A stretch of DNA of 64,000 nt from Chryseobacterium ginsenosidimutans (GTDB taxonomy: Bacteria; Bacteroidota; Bacteroidia; Flavobacteriales; Weeksellaceae). The notes beneath the pieces were generated by a model. The model had not been told where the DNA came from and made no database searches. It was given only the letters and a program-made list of their open reading frames with translations. The translations under genes were made by a program, and so were the position numbers. Below are positions 60,810-64,000 of this stretch, piece after piece; positions within the stretch are counted from its first letter, which is position 1, and every line of letters starts with the position of its first letter. The stretch is from the NCBI RefSeq assembly GCF_030823405.1, contig NZ_JAUSXC010000001.1, positions 1,781,001 to 1,845,000 on the forward strand. The letters run 5' to 3'.

Positions 60810-62201
60810 ATGTTTTTTCAGCATATTTACGATAAGAGCCTTGCGCAGGCCAGTTATTTAATCGGTTGTCAGGCGAAAGGCGAAGCCATCGTAATAGACG
60901 CCAAAAGAGATATTGATACCTATCTACAGGTTGCCAATGAAAACAATCTGAAGATCACACATATTGCAGAAACCCATATTCATGCCGATTTCTTGTCAGG
61001 TTCCAGAGAACTTGCGGAAGTTACCGGAGCTAAAATGTATCTTTCGGATGAAGGTGGTGAGGACTGGCAATATGAGTTTCCGCATATTGGTGTAACCGAC
61101 GGAGATATTATTACTGTTGGAAATCTTAGCCTAAAAGTAATTCATACACCAGGACATACACCTGAAAGTGTTAGTTTTCTTTTGACTGACCATCCTGCTA
61201 CTGACGAACCGGTAATGATCTTTACAGGCGACTTTATCTTTGTTGGCGACATAGGAAGACCTGATCTGTTGGAGAAGGCTGCCGGAATTGTCGGTAATCA
61301 GGAAGATGGTGCGAAAGAAATGTTTCATTCTGTCAGGGATTTCACTAAACTGCCGGAGTTTATCCAGGTCTGGCCAGGCCACGGTGCTGGTTCCGCTTGC
61401 GGAAAATCTTTGGGAGCAGTTCCAAGTTCTACGGTAGGTTACGAAAAGATAACCAATTGGGCTTTCCAGTACGACGAAGATGAGGACGGTTTTGTAGACT
61501 ATCTGCTGGAAGGGCAGCCGGAACCTCCAAAATATTTCGCAATGATGAAGAAGCTTAATAAAGTGGAAAGGCCTTTATTGACGGAAGTTCCCAAACATAA
61601 GAAACTTTCCAAAGGTGTGTTTTTGGAGGCTTACCATAATGGCGTTAAAATAATTGATACGAGAAACAAAGAAGATTTTGCTGACGGATTTATTCCAAGC
61701 AGTATTAATATTCAGGGGAATAATTCTTTTTCCACTTGGGTGGGATGGCTCGTAGATTACTCGGAACCTTTCATTCTGATCGCTCCGGAAGAAAAAATGG
61801 ACGATCTTACACGGAAATTAATGAGAATCGGGATGGATCAAATGTTGGGATATATCGTTACAGTTGAAAATTTAGGCTTAGATCTCCAAACCGCTGACGT
61901 TGTAGGAATTGAAGAATTTAGATCATATCTGAACAGAGATGACATTCAGGTAGTAGATGTAAGAAATCAAACGGAATACGAAACTGCACATATCGAAAAT
62001 GCCGAAAATGTTTTTGTAGGAACATTGGAAGATAATCTTGACGAGATATCCAGTAGTAAGCCGGTGGTCATTCATTGCCAAAGCGGTGATAGAGCCACCA
62101 TTGCATATTCACTGCTGAAAAAAAATGGATTTGTGAATGTGAAAAATTTTTCAGGCGGAATGAAGGAATGGACAGAAAAAGCTAACCCTGTAAAGAAATA
62201 A
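60810..62201 (+). CDS. MBL-fold persulfide dioxygenase-rhodanese fusion
   Basis: 463 residues. Residues about 1-250: ETHE1/PRF-type MBL domain with THIHADFLSGSRELA (HxHxD), HTPGHTPESVSF, FTGDFIFVGDIGRPDL and WPGHGAGSACGKSLG. Then two rhodanese domains: the first (VKIIDTRNKEDFADGFIPSSI) lacks the catalytic Cys (FILIAPEEK); the second (VQVVDVRNQTEYETAHIENA) has the Cys in HCQSGDRATIAYSLL. It oxidises glutathione/bacillithiol-type persulfides to sulfite and shuttles sulfane sulfur. Start ATG 60810; ATG 60806 is out of frame. First gene of the island's main operon, under operator site 3. Confidence 0.93.
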   Translation: MFFQHIYDKSLAQASYLIGCQAKGEAIVIDAKRDIDTYLQVANENNLKITHIAETHIHADFLSGSRELAEVTGAKMYLSDEGGEDWQYEFPHIGVTDGDIITVGNLSLKVIHTPGHTPESVSFLLTDHPATDEPVMIFTGDFIFVGDIGRPDLLEKAAGIVGNQEDGAKEMFHSVRDFTKLPEFIQVWPGHGAGSACGKSLGAVPSSTVGYEKITNWAFQYDEDEDGFVDYLLEGQPEPPKYFAMMKKLNKVERPLLTEVPKHKKLSKGVFLEAYHNGVKIIDTRNKEDFADGFIPSSINIQGNNSFSTWVGWLVDYSEPFILIAPEEKMDDLTRKLMRIGMDQMLGYIVTVENLGLDLQTADVVGIEEFRSYLNRDDIQVVDVRNQTEYETAHIENAENVFVGTLEDNLDEISSSKPVVIHCQSGDRATIAYSLLKKNGFVNVKNFSGGMKEWTEKANPVKK

Positions 62202-62202
62202 A

Positions 62203-62517
62203 ATGGATTTACTATCATTGTTATTTGGCAAAAAGGATAATTCTGCTGTGATAAAAGCTTTGGATGAAGGTGCTTTTTTAGTTGATGTGAGAACTCCCGG
62301 AGAATTTGCTTCAGGAAGTGCAGAAGGAGCTGTGAACATTCCTCTGAGAATGATTAAAGACCAACTCTCAGAATTCAAAAACAAGGAAAATATCATTGTT
62401 TTTTGTAAAAGTGGAACCCGAAGTGCAATAGCAAAAGGTACTTTAGAGCGAAACGGACTTGCTAAAATTTTTAATGGCGGAAGCCTAAAAAATATGATTA
62501 AACTAATCGAAAAATAA
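62203..62517 (+). CDS. Single-domain rhodanese
   Basis: 104 residues. VDVRTPGEFASGSAEGAVNIP and the catalytic-Cys loop FCKSGTRSAIAKGTL. Thiosulfate/persulfide sulfurtransferase. One nt after the fusion gene and overlaps the next by one base. Confidence 0.93.
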   Translation: MDLLSLLFGKKDNSAVIKALDEGAFLVDVRTPGEFASGSAEGAVNIPLRMIKDQLSEFKNKENIIVFCKSGTRSAIAKGTLERNGLAKIFNGGSLKNMIKLIEK

Positions 62518-63140
62518 TGAAAGACCTCTGGAACGAACGATACAGGCAATCTGATTTCGTTTACGGCGATCAGCCCAACGTGTATTTTGCAGAAAAATTG
62601 GCTGGACTTAAACTGGGGAAAGCAATTTTTCCCGCTGAAGGAGAAGGCAGAAATGCTGTTTTTGCCGCGACGAAAGGTTTTGAAGTCGATGCTTTCGACC
62701 AGAGTGAAGAAGGCAAAAAGAAAGCTGAGCGACTTGCGGATAAAAATTCGGTCACCATTACTTATAATTCGGTTTCGGCGGATCAAATCAACTATGAAAA
62801 CGGGAGTTTTGACCTATTGGTAATGATATTTGCCCATTTTCCTGAAAAAATGAGACGTGATCTGCACAGGCAATTTTCTTCGCTTGTCAGGAAAGGTGGA
62901 AAGATTATTCTGGAAGGATTTAGTAAAGACCATTCCGTGTTTCAGAAAGAAAATCCAAAAGCAGGAGGACCGAAAGATTCGGAAATGCTTTATGATATAG
63001 AAGATTTGAAAACTGATTTTTTCGATTTTGATTTTCAGGAAGCATTTATATCCGAAACTGTACTGAATGAAGGTCCTTATCATCAGGGAAAAGCATCGGT
63101 TGTGCGTTTATTTGGTACAAAAAAAATAGAGAAAGTATGA
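62517..63140 (+). CDS. Class I SAM-dependent methyltransferase
   Basis: 207 residues. The N-terminus resembles TehB/thiopurine-methyltransferase-like proteins: DLWNERYRQSDFVYGDQPN, then IFPAEGEGRNAVFAATKGF (motif I), DAFDQSEEG, FDLLVMIFAHFP, LVRKGGKIILEGF. Its presence inside a sulfane-sulfur operon suggests a thiol or chalcogen substrate, but that is inference. It overlaps the rhodanese stop (TAATG) and its 3' end overlaps the next ATG (ATGA). Confidence 0.88.
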   Translation: MKDLWNERYRQSDFVYGDQPNVYFAEKLAGLKLGKAIFPAEGEGRNAVFAATKGFEVDAFDQSEEGKKKAERLADKNSVTITYNSVSADQINYENGSFDLLVMIFAHFPEKMRRDLHRQFSSLVRKGGKIILEGFSKDHSVFQKENPKAGGPKDSEMLYDIEDLKTDFFDFDFQEAFISETVLNEGPYHQGKASVVRLFGTKKIEKV

Positions 63141-63370
63141 ATAATTTATTGAAAAAATGGAACTTTGTACGAATGCTTCGTTTGGCAATGGGAATTTTTC
63201 TTATGGTGGAATCGATACAATCAGGAATGTGGTTGCTGGCGGCTATTGGAGCAATTTTTGTTGCAATGCCATTATTGAATCTAGGCTGTTGTACAACAGG
63301 AAACTGTTCGATGCCGACTCGTGATTTAAAAAACAGCAATGATGAAGTACATTACGAGGAAATTATATAA
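63137..63370 (+). CDS. DUF2892 membrane protein
   Basis: 77 residues; two hydrophobic segments (LRLAMGIFLMVESIQSGMWLL, AAIGAIFVAMPLLN) followed by a Cys-rich end GCCTTGNCSMP. The DUF2892 fold is the membrane half of YgaP-type rhodaneses. Overlaps the methyltransferase gene by 4 nt. Confidence 0.85.
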   Translation: MNNLLKKWNFVRMLRLAMGIFLMVESIQSGMWLLAAIGAIFVAMPLLNLGCCTTGNCSMPTRDLKNSNDEVHYEEII

Positions 63371-63382
63371 AAATTGAGTAAA

Positions 63383-63679
63383 ATGAATAAATTTCAGGAA
63401 CTAATCAGTCAGGAGAAACCCGTATTGGTAGATTTCTTCGCAGAATGGTGCGGTCCATGCAAAATGCAGGCGCCTATTCTTCAGGATCTCAAAAAGAATA
63501 TTGGTGATGCAGCAAGCATTGTTAAAATTGACATCGATAAAAATCAGGCAGTAGCAGCGCAGTTCGGAATCCGAAGTGTTCCTACTTTGATGATCTTCAA
63601 AAATGGAGAAGTAAAATGGAAACAATCCGGTGTTTTTCAGGCGGATGAACTGGAAAGATTAATCAAGCAAAACCTTTAA
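63383..63679 (+). CDS. Thioredoxin (sulfur-island copy)
   Basis: 98 residues from ATG 63383 (the frame opens three codons earlier at a TTG). Active site WCGPC (VDFFAEWCGPCKMQAP) and cis-Pro IRSVPTLMIFKNGE. Distinct from the core trxA; presumably serves persulfide reduction in the operon. Confidence 0.95.
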   Translation: MNKFQELISQEKPVLVDFFAEWCGPCKMQAPILQDLKKNIGDAASIVKIDIDKNQAVAAQFGIRSVPTLMIFKNGEVKWKQSGVFQADELERLIKQNL

Positions 63680-63680
63680 A

Positions 63681-64000
63681 ATGTATAAAAACCTAATAGT
63701 TGTATTTTTTCTCATCGCAATTACAGGATGCGGAAAAGCTCAGAGTAACAAAAGCGAGAGCAGTCTTCCTGCCAAAGAATTTTCTAAAAAATTGGACCAG
63801 ACCAAAGATGCACAATTGGTTGATGTAAGAACACCTGGAGAATTTCGTAACGGTCATCTTAAAAGTGCAATGAACATCGACTGGAATGCAGATGACTTCA
63901 CAGAGAAAGCAAAAGCGCTCGATAAGGATAAACCTGTATTTGTGTATTGTATGAGCGGACCCAGAAGTACGGCCGCCGCTGCAAAACTTCAGGAAATGGG
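63681..64000 (+). CDS. Rhodanese-domain lipoprotein (3' end outside window)
   Basis: Starts MYKNLIVVFFLIAITGCGK with a clean lipobox (ITGC), then LVDVRTPGEFRNGHLKSAMNI and the active-site loop YCMSGPRSTAAAAK. Reads open to the window end (107 residues). Exported, lipid-anchored sulfurtransferase; begins 2 nt after the thioredoxin stop. Confidence 0.9.
   Translation, partial: MYKNLIVVFFLIAITGCGKAQSNKSESSLPAKEFSKKLDQTKDAQLVDVRTPGEFRNGHLKSAMNIDWNADDFTEKAKALDKDKPVFVYCMSGPRSTAAAAKLQEM

Overview
The window comes from an AT-rich flavobacterium, most likely Chryseobacterium or a close relative in the Weeksellaceae. The evidence is: a type IX secretion C-terminal sorting domain, PorT-like barrels and a CTnDOT-type tyrosine recombinase; promoters of the Bacteroidetes form TAnnTTTG instead of TATAAT, with few Shine-Dalgarno sequences; and the parA-parB-DUF5683-dapB-lepB-wbqC order. 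Assignment is by gene content and motif recognition only; no search was run.

Layout. 1-11.8 kb: 3' part of mnmE, an AraC/SDR pair, a Crp-type regulator with a metallo-beta-lactamase-fold protein and a SnoaL-like protein, a VIT1-type transporter, then a thioredoxin-fold/ApbE/DUF4266/DUF3570 operon of the flavinylation type. 12-23 kb: core genes (two DEAD-box helicases, DUF47-PiT phosphate uptake, polyprenyl synthase, GSCFA, DUF4269, TatD, a polytopic membrane protein, a zinc-ribbon methyltransferase). 23.4-31.3 kb: two secreted proteins (YadA-head-like repeats; T9SS substrate), PorT-like barrel, obgE, adk, hpt and an ABC-F protein. 31.3-33.0 kb: a very AT-rich accessory patch with a ParD antitoxin cut short by one in-frame stop, an Imm35-like protein and a membrane/coiled-coil protein. 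33.1 kb: purA. 34.5-39.1 kb: an unusual cassette of an N-acetylmuramidase and two large unrecognised proteins that share motifs with each other. 39.5-49.7 kb: tonB, parAB, DUF5683, dapB, lepB followed by a lepB paralogue lacking both catalytic residues, wbqC, a subtilase, a lipocalin-like lipoprotein and an OmpA protein. 49.8-53.3 kb: a compact UbiA/DprE1/DprE2/HAD cluster resembling the mycobacterial decaprenyl-phosphoryl-arabinose pathway. 53.4-55.0 kb: cysteine desulfurase and thioredoxin.

At 55.18-55.48 kb lie three identical tandem tRNA-Asp(GTC) genes, followed at once by an integrase and, to the window end, a sulfur-handling island: Crp/Fnr regulator, TauE/SafE exporter, two half-size YeeE/YedE transporters, persulfide-dioxygenase/rhodanese fusion, free rhodanese, methyltransferase, DUF2892 protein, thioredoxin and a rhodanese lipoprotein cut by the window end. 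Three transcription units of this island carry a near-identical 20-bp site (TGTAACAAAAGTA core) exactly 40 nt upstream of the TTTG of the candidate -7 element, which places it at a class II CRP-type activator position.

The strongest leads are that sulfur-island operator, the muramidase plus paired-protein cassette, the catalytically dead signal peptidase paralogue, the DprE-type cluster and the nonsense-truncated parD.
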